Below are positions 36,741 to 45,202 of a stretch of 64,000 nt of DNA, piece by piece. The stretch comes from Asanoa ishikariensis (lineage in GTDB: Bacteria; Actinomycetota; Actinomycetes; Mycobacteriales; Micromonosporaceae), in assembly GCF_900107455.1 (NCBI RefSeq), contig NZ_FNQB01000002.1, forward strand, positions 1,674,001-1,738,000, written 5' to 3'. The translations under genes and the position numbers were made by a program. The notes below the pieces were generated by a model, which saw only the letters and a program-made list of their open reading frames with translations, made no database searches and was not told where the DNA came from. Every line of letters begins with the position of its first letter. The stretch's first letter is position 1.

Positions 36741-37912
36741 CCCAGTCGATCAGGTTCCGGCTGACGGTCCTCTACTCGACGCTGCTCTTCGCGCTCGCCG
36801 GGACGGCGCTCGGCGTCACCTACGTGGCCGTCGAGCGGGCCACCGACCCCAAGCCGGTCACCAAGCAGTACCAGGCCGGGGTCTTCAAGCAGGGGAGACC
36901 CGTCGGCACGATCGAGGTGGCCGAGGTCGACCAGATCGAGTCGGCCGTCAACTTCGGCACCCTCCAGACGTTGCGCAACTATTCGCTGTACGCGCTGGCC
37001 GGCCTGTTCGTGGCCAGCCTGGGCATCGGGTGGGTGCTGTCCGGCCGTGCCCTGCGTCCGGTCGGCGCGATCGTCCGCACCACCCGCGAGATCCAGGCGA
37101 CCGACCTGTCCCGGCGGATCCGCCTCGGCGGCGCCCGCGACGAGCTTCGGGACCTGGCCGACACGATCGACGACATGCTCGACCGACTCGACGACGCCTT
37201 CCGCGGCCAGCGCGAGCTGATCGACGACGCCTCGCACGAACTGCGCAACCCGCTCGCGGTGATCCGGGCCAACCTGGACGCGTCGCTGGTCGAGGCGCCC
37301 GAGGCGACCGAGGCGGAGCGGATCCGCGCCGTCGCGGTGATCGACCGCGCCGCCAACCGCATGTCCCGGCTGGTCGAGGACCTGCTGGCCACCGCGCGCC
37401 GGGACGCGGGCGGGCTCGCCGACACGGATGTCGACCTCGGTGCCGTGGTCCGCGAGGCAGGGGAGGAGTACACCGCCGTCGCCGCCGCCAGCCAGGTCTT
37501 CCTGGCGTACGACATCCGGCCGGGCCTGACCTATGTCGGCGACCACGACGCGCTGCGGCGCGCGGTCGGCAACCTGCTGTCCAACGCGGTGCGGCTCTCG
37601 CCGGAGGGCGGCACGGTCACCGTGGCGGCCGGGTCGGCACCGGGCTGGCGCTGGATCGCCGTCGCCGACCACGGTCCGGGCATCGCGGCCGGTGACCAAG
37701 GCCGGGTCTTCGACCGCTTCTGGCGTACGCCGGACACCCCGGCCGGACGGGATCGGCGCACCGGGCTCGGCCTCGCGATCGTGCGCCAGATCGTCGAGTC
37801 GCACGGTGGCCAGGCGGCCCTGCACTCGACACCCGGCCGAGGCAGCACGTTCGCGCTCTGGCTCCCGCTGCCGAACGCCGACGGCCCCCCGCCGGCCGAG
37901 TCACCCATCTAG
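36728..37912 (+). CDS. Membrane sensor histidine kinase
   Basis: 394 residues. Two transmembrane helices (about 9-30 and 96-114) enclose a short extracytoplasmic sensor of about 65 residues; then HAMP (about 116-168), the phospho-acceptor His170 in DDASHELRNPLAV, and an ATPase domain with N box (AVGNLLSNAVRLSP), G1 (VADHGPGI) and G2 (RTGLGLAIV). GTG 36728 overlaps the response regulator by 13 bases. As last gene of the run starting with the secreted peptide it may sense the envelope state guarded by the protease and MoxR module. Its end overlaps by four bases the convergent LacI gene. Confidence 0.93.
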   Translation: MRRLTQSIRFRLTVLYSTLLFALAGTALGVTYVAVERATDPKPVTKQYQAGVFKQGRPVGTIEVAEVDQIESAVNFGTLQTLRNYSLYALAGLFVASLGIGWVLSGRALRPVGAIVRTTREIQATDLSRRIRLGGARDELRDLADTIDDMLDRLDDAFRGQRELIDDASHELRNPLAVIRANLDASLVEAPEATEAERIRAVAVIDRAANRMSRLVEDLLATARRDAGGLADTDVDLGAVVREAGEEYTAVAAASQVFLAYDIRPGLTYVGDHDALRRAVGNLLSNAVRLSPEGGTVTVAAGSAPGWRWIAVADHGPGIAAGDQGRVFDRFWRTPDTPAGRDRRTGLGLAIVRQIVESHGGQAALHSTPGRGSTFALWLPLPNADGPPPAESPI

Positions 37913-38961
37913 GAGCTGTCCCGCACCACCAGCGTCGGGTTGAAGATCACTGTGCGGGGTGACCGGTGCGGTTCGCGGAGGCCGGCCAGCAGCAGCCGGG
38001 CCATCTCGGCGGCCATCTCCTCGACCGGCTGGCGGACCGTGGTCAACTGCGGATGTGCCTCGAGCGCCGCGCTGCTGTCGTCGAAGCCGACCACCGAGAC
38101 GTCACCGGGAACGTCCCGACCCGCCTCCTGGAGCGCCCGCACGGCACCCTCGGCCATCAGGTCGTTGGCCACGAAGAGGCCGTCGATCCGCGGGTGCTCG
38201 GCGATCAGGGCACGGGCGGCCGCCTCGCCGCTGGCCCGGGTGAAGTCGCCCTCGACCACGGGCGGCGCGGGCAGGCCGTGGCGGGCCAGCGCGTCGCGGA
38301 AGGCCGACAGCCGGCCCTGACCGGCCGGCATGTCCTGCGGACCGGCGATCGTCGCGAGCCGCCGCCGGCCCCGGGAAACCAGGTGGTCCGCGGCGAGCGC
38401 GACCCCGGCCGGCTGGTCGACGTCGACATAGCTGAGCGGCACCGGCCGGCCGGGCCGGGCGGAGAGCACGGTGACCACACCCATCTCGGCGAGCTGGCCG
38501 GGGAACGGGTCGGCGGCGTGGCTGGAGATCAGCAGGACGCCGTCGACGTGGCCCTGGCGGAGGTAGCGCAGCACCTGGTCGTGCGCCGGCGGGTCGGCCG
38601 GGATGATCACGAGGTGGATGCCGTCGGAGCGGAGCACCTCCTGGGCGCCGGCGGTGATCCGGCCGAAGTACGGGTCGGTGAAGACCCGGTTCAGGAAGGT
38701 CGCCGCGTACTCCCGGTGGTTCGGCGGCTCACTGATCACCAGGGCGACGGAGTCCGTCCGGCGGGTGACCAGCGACCGGGCCGCCAGGTTGGGCACGTAG
38801 CCGGTCTCCTGGATGGCCCGCTCGACGACCGCCCGCAACCGCGGGTCGACGGTCGGCACGTCGTTGATCACGCGGGACACGGTGGCCCGGGACACGCCGG
38901 CCGCGACGGCCACCTCGTCCAACGTCGGTGGACGCGGCAGCTCCGCGCGAGGGGTGGTCAC
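37909..38961 (-). CDS. LacI-family regulator, candidate repressor of the beta-glucan locus
   Basis: 350 residues. N-terminal LacI helix-turn-helix (TLDEVAVAAGVSRATVSRVI) then the sugar-binding periplasmic-type domain (DPYFGRITAGAQEVL, SYVDVDQPAGVALAADHLV, DGLFVANDLMAEGAVRALQ). GTG 38961 gives the normal N-terminus; TATAAC lies about seven bases before it, so the mRNA is probably leaderless. A 7-bp-arm palindrome lies just upstream. The gene stands next to a GH16/GH1/ABC-importer cluster with GAGAGCGCTCTC operators similar to those bound by the cellobiose repressor CebR, but whether this protein binds them is inference. Confidence 0.88.
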   Translation of the reverse strand: MTTPRAELPRPPTLDEVAVAAGVSRATVSRVINDVPTVDPRLRAVVERAIQETGYVPNLAARSLVTRRTDSVALVISEPPNHREYAATFLNRVFTDPYFGRITAGAQEVLRSDGIHLVIIPADPPAHDQVLRYLRQGHVDGVLLISSHAADPFPGQLAEMGVVTVLSARPGRPVPLSYVDVDQPAGVALAADHLVSRGRRRLATIAGPQDMPAGQGRLSAFRDALARHGLPAPPVVEGDFTRASGEAAARALIAEHPRIDGLFVANDLMAEGAVRALQEAGRDVPGDVSVVGFDDSSAALEAHPQLTTVRQPVEEMAAEMARLLLAGLREPHRSPRTVIFNPTLVVRDSS

Positions 38962-38977
38962 GCGACCAGTTATAGCA

Positions 38978-38993
38978 CCGGAACCAGTTCCGG
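38978..38993. promoter_or_regulatory. Palindrome in the LacI promoter, possible autoregulatory site
   Basis: CCGGAACCAGTTCCGG, arms CCGGAAC/GTTCCGG around CA, lies directly upstream of the LacI -10 box (TATAAC on the minus strand, near 38974-38969). The CCGGAA half is unlike the GAGAGCGCTCTC sites elsewhere in the locus, so it may be bound by a different protein. Confidence 0.4.
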
Positions 38994-39010
38994 AACTTCC
39001 AGTATTAGCG

Positions 39011-39044
39011 GACCCCGCCGGCCCTGGAGTGGGCCGACGGGGTC
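39011..39044 (-). terminator. Terminator hairpin after the GH16/DUF1996 operon
   Basis: 14-nt arms (39011-39024 and 39031-39044) with one mismatch and a 6-nt loop, 12 bp after the DUF1996 stop codon. It separates that operon from the LacI promoter. Confidence 0.65.
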
Positions 39045-39056
39045 GATGAGTACGAG

Positions 39057-40322
39057 TCACGGTGTGCCGTTGACGCCGCACTTGATGACGGGCCGGATGC
39101 AGTCCCGTACCCGGCGGTCCATCTCCGCCACGGGCCAGGCGTTGAAGAAGTCGCCGTGCATGGTGAACCCGCGACCCGACGCGAGCCGGATCCGGGCCGG
39201 GTCACCGTTGACCGGATACCTCAGCACCTGGCGCAGCTTCGGCACCGGCACCGGGTGGGTGCTCGGGCAGTCGTTGTTGACCGGGTACGCCATGTGGCTC
39301 TTGTGGTTCGGCGAGTCCAGGTCGACCCCGTTCCAGCACTGTGGGAAGTCCAGATAGGACTCCAACATGCTGCCGGCCGGGCAGTTGATGAAGTCCTTGC
39401 CCGCCCCGGCCTCGTTGTGGTGCAGGCACGACCACCGGGAGATGGTGGTCGCGTCCGGCGCGGTCGCCTGCGCGTTGCCGGCGACGATCCGCAGGCCGAG
39501 CGGCAGCGACTGGATCCGGGCGGTCACGTCGGGCCGCACGCCCTCACCGAGGTAGTAGAAGATCCCGGTGACCGGCTCGACCGGCTGGTTGTCGTAGTAC
39601 AGGGTAGGCACCCAGTACGACGACAGGTCGATGCTCGGGTTGCAGTTGCTGGTGCCCGACTGCAGGCTGCCGAGGTTGGTGTACGCGTTGACGTTGCGCG
39701 CCCCGAAGAAGCTGTGCATGTGCGAGGCGCCGGGCAGACCCGGGTAGATGATCGGGTCGTCCGGGAGCCGGTGCGAGAACGGGCAGTCCGCGAGGAACTC
39801 GGACACCCGCACGATCGGCCCGGTCGGCGGCGGCGGCTGCGTGGATCCGCCGACTCCGTACACCTGGAACTCCCAGAGCGAGACACCCCACTGGGTGGCC
39901 CGCCGGGTGGTGTTGATCCGCACGTAGCGGCCGCTGCCGGAGACGGTGAGGTCCTGGTTGCCGCCGGTCGCGGTGGTCGTGCTGTAGATGGTCGTCCAGC
40001 TGGTGCCGTTGGTCGAGGTCGCGATGGTGTACGCCGAGGCGTAAGCGCCCTCCCAGCGGAGCACGACCCGGCTGATCGTGGCACTGGCGCCGAGGTCGAC
40101 CTGCAGCCACTGCGGGTCACTGAACGCGCTCGACCACCGCGTGCCGTTGTTGCCATCGACGGCGTTGCTGGCGGGGCTTCCGCCGTTCTCCGTCGACGAG
40201 GCGGTGGCCGTGCGGCCCTGTGAGATGAGCGGGTCGGCCGCGACGGCGTCGCCGGCGGCGGCCACCAGGTAGCCACCGAGCAGCAGAACCAGCACGGCGG
40301 CGAAGCTTCCTGTTCGTCGCAT
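39057..40322 (-). CDS. Secreted DUF1996 protein with N-terminal F5/8 type C (CBM32-like) domain
   Basis: 421 residues. Signal peptide (1-28), a discoidin/CBM32-like domain (about 29-155, NAVDGNNGTRWSSAFSDPQWLQVDLG), a Pro-rich linker (TQPPPPTGP) and a DUF1996 domain (about 168-421) with its typical HMHSFFGA, CNPSIDLSSYWVPTLY and HNEAG/CP blocks. DUF1996 is also known from fungal secreted proteins; its activity is not established to my knowledge. The gene follows the GH16 gene by 16 bp, and its binding domain is very similar to the first one of GH16, so it probably targets the same glucan-bearing surface. Confidence 0.85.
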   Translation of the reverse strand: MRRTGSFAAVLVLLLGGYLVAAAGDAVAADPLISQGRTATASSTENGGSPASNAVDGNNGTRWSSAFSDPQWLQVDLGASATISRVVLRWEGAYASAYTIATSTNGTSWTTIYSTTTATGGNQDLTVSGSGRYVRINTTRRATQWGVSLWEFQVYGVGGSTQPPPPTGPIVRVSEFLADCPFSHRLPDDPIIYPGLPGASHMHSFFGARNVNAYTNLGSLQSGTSNCNPSIDLSSYWVPTLYYDNQPVEPVTGIFYYLGEGVRPDVTARIQSLPLGLRIVAGNAQATAPDATTISRWSCLHHNEAGAGKDFINCPAGSMLESYLDFPQCWNGVDLDSPNHKSHMAYPVNNDCPSTHPVPVPKLRQVLRYPVNGDPARIRLASGRGFTMHGDFFNAWPVAEMDRRVRDCIRPVIKCGVNGTP

Positions 40323-40338
40323 GGGAACTCCTAGGGGA

Positions 40339-42489
40339 CTAGTTCTGGTAGACCCGGACGTAGTCGACGAGCATCCGGGACGGGAACGGGGTGGTGCCGT
40401 CCACGGGGCCGGGGAAGTCGCCGCCGACCGCGAGGTTGAGGATCACGTAGAACGGGTGGTCGTAGACCCAGGGACCGCGGGTCGCCTCGACGGTGGCCTT
40501 GCTGGCCACGAAGACCGTGGTGCCGTCGAGCTTGAAGGTCATGCCCTTGCTGTCCCACTCGACTGCCCAGACGTGGTAGTCGTTGGCCAGGTCGGCGCCG
40601 CCGGGAGCGGTGTACTTCAGGCCGTAGCCGCCACCGCCGTTGTAGGCCGGCGCGTGCAGGGTCGAGTAGCCCTCCAGCGTGTTGCGGCCGAGGACCTCCA
40701 TGATGTCGATCTCGCCGTTGTAGGGCCACGGGCGACCGGTCAGGAAGTCGGCGCCCATCATCCAGAACGCCGGCCACAGGCCGTTGCCCTTGGGCACCTT
40801 GACCCGCGCCTCGATCCGGCCGTACTGGACGTGGAACTTGTTGCCGGTGTTCATCCGGTGCGAGGTGTAGTCGCGACCACCTGCGGTCTCCCGGCGGGCC
40901 TCGATGACCAGTGAGCCGGCGCCGTCCATGTTGGCGTTGTTGTTGTTCGTGTAGTACTGGATCTCGTTGTTCTGCCCGGTGCCCGGATCGATCGTCCACT
41001 TAGCGGGGTCCGGCTTCGATCCGGCGGCGCCGTTGAACTCGTCACTCCACACCAGACGGTTGGCGGGGAAGGTCGGGTCCGCCGGCATGGCCGGTGGCGT
41101 GGTCGGGTTGCCGCCGGTGCCGTACACCTTGAACTCCCAGAGCGAGTAGCCGTAGGGCGTTCCCCGCGCGGTCCCGTACATCCGGACGTAGCGGCCCGTG
41201 CCGGTGGCGTTGATGGTCTCCTTGAACCCGGCGCCGGTCGTGGTGGAGTAGATGGTCGTCCAGGTTGTTGCGTTCGGTGATACCTGGATCTGGTACGAGC
41301 GCGCGAACGCCGGATCCCACTGGAGCACCACCTGGGTGATGCCGGCGGTGGCGCCGAGGTCGACGTAGATCCAGCCGGGGTCGACCCAACCGGTGGTGCT
41401 GCTGGTCGCCCAGCGGCTGGCCGGGTCGTTGTCGAACGCGCGCGCCGGCGTGCACTCGAAGCAGTTGCCGTCGCTCTGGCTGGTGCTGGCCACGGCCGGC
41501 TTGTTGTACGAGAGCAGCCGGGCCGTGCCGCCGGGCGGCGGGTCGGTGGGCGGGGGATCGGTGGGCGGGTTGGTCGGGCCGCCGCTACCGGTACGGATCT
41601 GGAACTCCCAGAGCGAATAGCCGTACGCGGTGCCTCGCGCGGTGCCGTAGACCCGCACGTAACGGCCGGTGCCGCTGACCGTCAGCACCTGGGTGCCGCC
41701 GGCGCCGGTGGTGGTCGAGTAGACGGACGTCCAGGTCGCGGCGTCGGTCGAGACCTGCACCTGGAACGAGCGCCCGAAGGCGGCTTCCCATTGCAGCGTC
41801 ACGCCGCAGATCGACTGCGCCGAGCCGAGGTCGACCTGCAACCACTGCGGGTCGGTGGCCGCGCTGGACCAGCGGGTGCCGGCGCTGCCGTCGACCGCGG
41901 AGCTCGCCGGGAACACCGTGCTCTGTACCGACGACGCGGTGGCGGGACGGCCCAACGCGGCGTTGGCGGTGCCGCAGCCACCGGTGCCACCGGTGCTGCC
42001 GTACACCTGGAACTCCCAGAGCGAGACGCCGTAGCCGGTCGCCTTGGCGGTGGCGTTGACCCGCACGTAGCGGCCGCTGCCACTGACCGTGAGGTCCTGC
42101 ACGCCGCCCGTGCCGTTGGTGGTGGTGTGGACGGTGGTCCAGGTCGTGCCGTTGGCCGAGGTCTGGACCGTGAAGGCGGTCGCGTACGCGGCCTCCCAGT
42201 TGAGCACGACCCGGCTGATCGTGGCCGTGTCGCCGAGGTCGACCTGCAGCCACTGCGGCACGCTGAACGCGCTCGACCAGCGGGTGCCGGCGTTGCCGTC
42301 GACGGCGGCGGAGGCCGGCGTGCCGGCGTTCTCGGTGGAGGATGCGGTCGCGGTGCGACCCTGTGAGATCAGCGGATCGGCCGCCGCGGCGGTCACTGTG
42401 GTGGCCACCAGCAAGCCGGCGAGCAGCGCCAGCACGGCGCCGCCGAGCACGGCCAGGCGCCATCGTCGGCCGGGTAGAACCCGACTCAT
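40339..42489 (-). CDS. Secreted GH16 endo-beta-1,3-glucanase with three CBM32-like domains
   Basis: 716 residues. Signal peptide (1-37), three F5/8 type C domains (about 38-165, 170-300 and 325-450; each has an AVDGxxGTRWSS-like or related core and ends in YxLWEFxVYG), a Pro/Thr linker, and a C-terminal GH16 domain (about 470-716). The catalytic motif is NGEIDIMEV with Glu593, Asp595 and Glu598, the laminarinase/1,3(4)-glucanase form. It depolymerises beta-glucan outside the cell. ATG 42489 is preceded by AAAGGAGAT. Its promoter and a perfect operator palindrome lie upstream; DUF1996 follows as the second gene. Confidence 0.93.
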   Translation of the reverse strand: MSRVLPGRRWRLAVLGGAVLALLAGLLVATTVTAAAADPLISQGRTATASSTENAGTPASAAVDGNAGTRWSSAFSVPQWLQVDLGDTATISRVVLNWEAAYATAFTVQTSANGTTWTTVHTTTNGTGGVQDLTVSGSGRYVRVNATAKATGYGVSLWEFQVYGSTGGTGGCGTANAALGRPATASSVQSTVFPASSAVDGSAGTRWSSAATDPQWLQVDLGSAQSICGVTLQWEAAFGRSFQVQVSTDAATWTSVYSTTTGAGGTQVLTVSGTGRYVRVYGTARGTAYGYSLWEFQIRTGSGGPTNPPTDPPPTDPPPGGTARLLSYNKPAVASTSQSDGNCFECTPARAFDNDPASRWATSSTTGWVDPGWIYVDLGATAGITQVVLQWDPAFARSYQIQVSPNATTWTTIYSTTTGAGFKETINATGTGRYVRMYGTARGTPYGYSLWEFKVYGTGGNPTTPPAMPADPTFPANRLVWSDEFNGAAGSKPDPAKWTIDPGTGQNNEIQYYTNNNNANMDGAGSLVIEARRETAGGRDYTSHRMNTGNKFHVQYGRIEARVKVPKGNGLWPAFWMMGADFLTGRPWPYNGEIDIMEVLGRNTLEGYSTLHAPAYNGGGGYGLKYTAPGGADLANDYHVWAVEWDSKGMTFKLDGTTVFVASKATVEATRGPWVYDHPFYVILNLAVGGDFPGPVDGTTPFPSRMLVDYVRVYQN

Positions 42490-42519
42490 ATGGATCTCCT
42501 TTACGTGGGACGGGACGTA

Positions 42520-42535
42520 AAGAGAGCGCTCTCTT
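42520..42535. promoter_or_regulatory. Operator palindrome at the GH16 transcription start
   Basis: AAGAGAGCGCTCTCTT is a perfect 16-bp palindrome, directly downstream of the predicted start of the GH16 transcript. It shares the GAGAGCGCTCTC core with two sites at the importer operon. It resembles the CebR operator TGGGAGCGCTCCCA of streptomycetes. Confidence 0.75.
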
Positions 42536-42542
42536 CCGCGCC

Positions 42543-42571
42543 ACTCTGACGGCTAGCCCAATCCCTGTCAA
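42543..42571 (-). promoter_or_regulatory. GH16 operon promoter
   Basis: On the minus strand TTGACA (42571-42566), 17-bp spacer, CAGAGT (42548-42543). Transcription would start near 42536, putting the operator at about +1 to +16, a typical block for a LacI-family repressor. Confidence 0.55.
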
Positions 42572-42730
42572 TGGCTGACGTGCGTCGATGTCTTGGGGTG
42601 CCAAACGCGCTCGCAAACAGGTGCGATTGGCGGATCTCGATCGCTTGACGCGGCGTCCGGCATGTTGCACCGTTGAGGAAGCGCTCTCCCAACCCGGTCT
42701 TGCAGCATGTAACGAAACCGCAACAGCTCC

Positions 42731-42759
42731 TTGACATGGCGCTCACGGTCCTCGATGGT
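42731..42759 (+). promoter_or_regulatory. Promoter of the sugar importer/GH1 operon
   Basis: TTGACA (42731-42736), 17-bp spacer, GATGGT (42754-42759). The -35 box is perfect, the -10 weak. The start would be near 42766 with a leader of about 155 bases containing two operator palindromes. The rest of the 431-bp intergenic stretch 42490-42920 holds the operators and a half-site near 42680, and no gene. Confidence 0.5.
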
Positions 42760-42771
42760 CGGGAACCAAGT

Positions 42772-42783
42772 GAGAGCGCTCTC
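42772..42783. promoter_or_regulatory. Operator palindrome downstream of the importer promoter
   Basis: GAGAGCGCTCTC, perfect 12-bp palindrome at about +6 to +17 of the predicted transcript of the binding-protein gene. Same core as at 42520-42535 and 42869-42884. Confidence 0.7.
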
Positions 42784-42868
42784 TCTCATCCGGCGTCACG
42801 CACCCCCCGCACCACACCACGTCCCAGACTCAGATCCGAACTGTGACCGCCGATCGCAGCACCTGCCG

Positions 42869-42884
42869 TGGAGAGCGCTCTCCA
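42869..42884. promoter_or_regulatory. Second operator palindrome in the importer leader
   Basis: TGGAGAGCGCTCTCCA, a perfect 16-bp palindrome 36 bp before the binding-protein start codon. It differs from the known CebR site TGGGAGCGCTCCCA by two extra central-arm bases. Together with the site at 42772 it may allow looping with 42520-42535. Confidence 0.75.
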
Positions 42885-42920
42885 AGCCCTGCCCATTCAA
42901 CCGATCGCCTGGAGGAGTCC

Positions 42921-44189
42921 ATGCGCAGGTTCACCGCGGTCGTCCCGATCGCCATCGCGGCAATGCTCGCGACGGCGGCATGCGGGAGCGACGACGGCGA
43001 CAACCAAGCTGCCGACGACGGTCCGGTATCCCTTACGGTCGCGACGTTCGGCGAGTTCGGATACAAGGAGCTGTACGACGAGTACATGAAGCTCCACCCC
43101 AACGTGAAGATCACCGAGCGGATCACCAAGACCGAGGACCACCACAAGAACCTGGCCGCGCACCTCGCGACCAACACCGGCGCCGCCGACATCGAGGCGC
43201 TGGAAGAGGGCTGGATCGGCCAGTTCACCGCGCAGCCGTCGAAGTTCGTCGACCTCACCGAGTACGGCGCCAACGACATCAAGGCCCAGTGGCCCGAGTG
43301 GAAGTGGAACGTCGGCGCGTCGAAGGACGGCAAGGTGATCGGCCTCGGCACCGACGCGGGCGGCATGGCCATGTGCTACCGGTCGGACCTGTTCAAGAAG
43401 GCCGGCCTGCCGACCGACCGCGCCGAGGTCTCGAAGCTCTGGCCGACGTGGGAGCAGTACATCGAGACCGGCAAGAAGTTCGAGGCGGCCAAGGTGGCCG
43501 GCGCCCACTTCTTCGACGGCCCGACGGTCATGTACCGGTCGATCCTCGGCCAGGCCCCGGTCGGCCTCTACGACGGCGACAACGTCGTGGTCGACAGCAA
43601 CCCCGACGTGAAGAAGGCGTTCGACCTCTCCGCGCAGGCGGTGACCTCAGGTCTGTCGGCTCGCGCCGAGGCGTGGACGCCGGCCTGGAACGCCGGTTTC
43701 GCGAAGGGCACGTTCGCCACGCTGGCCTGCCCGTCGTGGATGATGGCCTACATCCAGACCCAGGCCAAGGACGCCTCCGGCAAGTGGGACATCGCTGACG
43801 TCCCCGGTGGTGGCGGCAACTGGGGCGGCTCCTGGCTGACCGTTCCGAAGCAGGGCAAGCACACCAAGGCGGCGTACGAGCTCGCCAAGTGGCTGACCGC
43901 TCCGGAGCAGGAGGTCAAGGTCTTCCAGAAGTACGGCAACTTCCCGTCGACCCTCACCCTGTACGAGGACCCGGCGATCAAGGACTTCGTGAACCCGTAC
44001 TTCAACAACGCACCGGTTGGCCAGATCTTCTCCAAGTCGGTGACGACGATGAAGCCGCAGTACCTCGGCCCCAAGGCCGGTGACATCAACACCCAGATCA
44101 TCAACGGCCTCACCCGGATCGAGCAGGGCAAGCAGACGCCCGACCAGTCCTGGCAGCAGGTTCTGACCGACGTCAAGGCCCTTCTCTAA
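42921..44189 (+). CDS. Sugar ABC transporter substrate-binding lipoprotein
   Basis: 422-residue extracellular solute-binding protein family 1. The lipoprotein signal ends at AATAACGSDD (lipobox Cys at residue 21). The mature part has the sugar-binding fold with the conserved LDG-like and WNAGFAKGTFATLACPSWM blocks. GGAGGAG precedes ATG 42921. Followed by two permease genes and a GH1 enzyme, so the ligand is probably a beta-glucan oligosaccharide such as cellobiose or laminaribiose. No ATPase gene is in the cluster; a shared MsiK-type ATPase elsewhere is normal in actinomycetes. Confidence 0.9.
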   Translation: MRRFTAVVPIAIAAMLATAACGSDDGDNQAADDGPVSLTVATFGEFGYKELYDEYMKLHPNVKITERITKTEDHHKNLAAHLATNTGAADIEALEEGWIGQFTAQPSKFVDLTEYGANDIKAQWPEWKWNVGASKDGKVIGLGTDAGGMAMCYRSDLFKKAGLPTDRAEVSKLWPTWEQYIETGKKFEAAKVAGAHFFDGPTVMYRSILGQAPVGLYDGDNVVVDSNPDVKKAFDLSAQAVTSGLSARAEAWTPAWNAGFAKGTFATLACPSWMMAYIQTQAKDASGKWDIADVPGGGGNWGGSWLTVPKQGKHTKAAYELAKWLTAPEQEVKVFQKYGNFPSTLTLYEDPAIKDFVNPYFNNAPVGQIFSKSVTTMKPQYLGPKAGDINTQIINGLTRIEQGKQTPDQSWQQVLTDVKALL

Positions 44190-44207
44190 GACGATCCCCG
44201 CTCGCCT

Positions 44208-44237
44208 GGTCCCGGTGCGCTGACCGCGCCCGGGACC
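44208..44237 (+). other. Intercistronic hairpin between binding protein and permease
   Basis: Eight-bp arms (44208-44215 and 44230-44237) around a 14-nt loop that can form a further short GCG/CGC stem, in the 80-bp gap after the binding-protein gene. Such hairpins commonly cause higher levels of binding protein than permease; here this is inference. Confidence 0.45.
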
Positions 44238-44269
44238 ACGGCGCGCACCGACAACCGGAGGTGGCTGGG

Positions 44270-45202
44270 ATGACCCAGTTGGCGACGGAGGAGCGGGCGG
44301 GGCCACGCCGCGGCCTGCTGCACCGCCTCGACGTCAAGGGCTCGCCCTACCTGTACATCGCGCCGTTCTTCATCCTGTTCCTGGGGTTCGGCGTCTTTCC
44401 ACTGATCTTCACGGCCTGGGTGTCACTGCACGAGTGGAGCCTGCTGTCCGAAGAGCACACCTGGATCGGCTTCGGCAACTACACCAAGCTCTTCGACGAC
44501 CCGGCGTTCTGGAACGCGCTCTGGAACACGGTCTCGATCTGGGTGATCTCCACCGTGCCGCAGCTCGTGCTGGCGCTCGTGCTGGCGCACATCCTCAACC
44601 AGCGACTGCGCGGGCAGACGTTCTGGCGGATGAGCGCGCTGATCCCCAACATCACCAGCGTCGCCGCCGTGGCGATCATCTTCAGCCAGCTCTTCGGCCG
44701 CGACTACGGTCTCTTCAACTGGGTGCTCGGCCTCTTCGGCATCGACAAGATCGACTGGACCGCCAACACCTGGAGCTCGCACGTCGCGGTGTCCACGATG
44801 ATCATTTGGCGGTGGACCGGCTACAACGCGCTGATCTACCTGGCGGCGATGCAGGCGGTGCCCAAGGAGTTGTACGACTCGGCCTCGCTCGACGGTGCCA
44901 GCAGCTTCCAGCAGCTCCGCAAGATCACCGTGCCGGCGATCCGGCCGACCATCATCTTCACCGTGATCATCTCCACGATCGGTGGCATGCAGGTCCTCGC
45001 CGAGCCGCTGCTGTTCGGCGGCAACGGGTTGACCGGCGGCTCCGACCGGCAGTTCCAGACCCTCGCGCTCTACCTCTACGAGGTCGCCTTCGGCCGGTTC
45101 GACTTCGGCTACGCGTCGGCGAGCTCGTGGGTCATGTTCTTGATCATCGTTATCGTCGCGGCGATCAACTTCGGGATTATCAGCCGGCTTCGGAGGAGCT
45201 GA
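44270..45202 (+). CDS. Sugar ABC transporter permease 1
   Basis: 310 residues with six membrane helices, MalF-type permease of the carbohydrate importer class. The coupling motif for the ATPase, ELYDSASLDGASSFQQLRKITVPAIRP (shortened: EAA loop around residues 200-225), is present. Start 44270 is chosen over GTG 44261 because GGAGG lies eight bases before it. The next gene overlaps by one base (TGATG). Confidence 0.9.
   Translation: MTQLATEERAGPRRGLLHRLDVKGSPYLYIAPFFILFLGFGVFPLIFTAWVSLHEWSLLSEEHTWIGFGNYTKLFDDPAFWNALWNTVSIWVISTVPQLVLALVLAHILNQRLRGQTFWRMSALIPNITSVAAVAIIFSQLFGRDYGLFNWVLGLFGIDKIDWTANTWSSHVAVSTMIIWRWTGYNALIYLAAMQAVPKELYDSASLDGASSFQQLRKITVPAIRPTIIFTVIISTIGGMQVLAEPLLFGGNGLTGGSDRQFQTLALYLYEVAFGRFDFGYASASSWVMFLIIVIVAAINFGIISRLRRS

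Noticed and set aside
42675-42690. Fourth GAGAGCGCTC-like operator near 42680
   Set aside because: Only the right half (GCGCTCTCCC) matches; the left arm has several mismatches, so it is at best a weak half-site.
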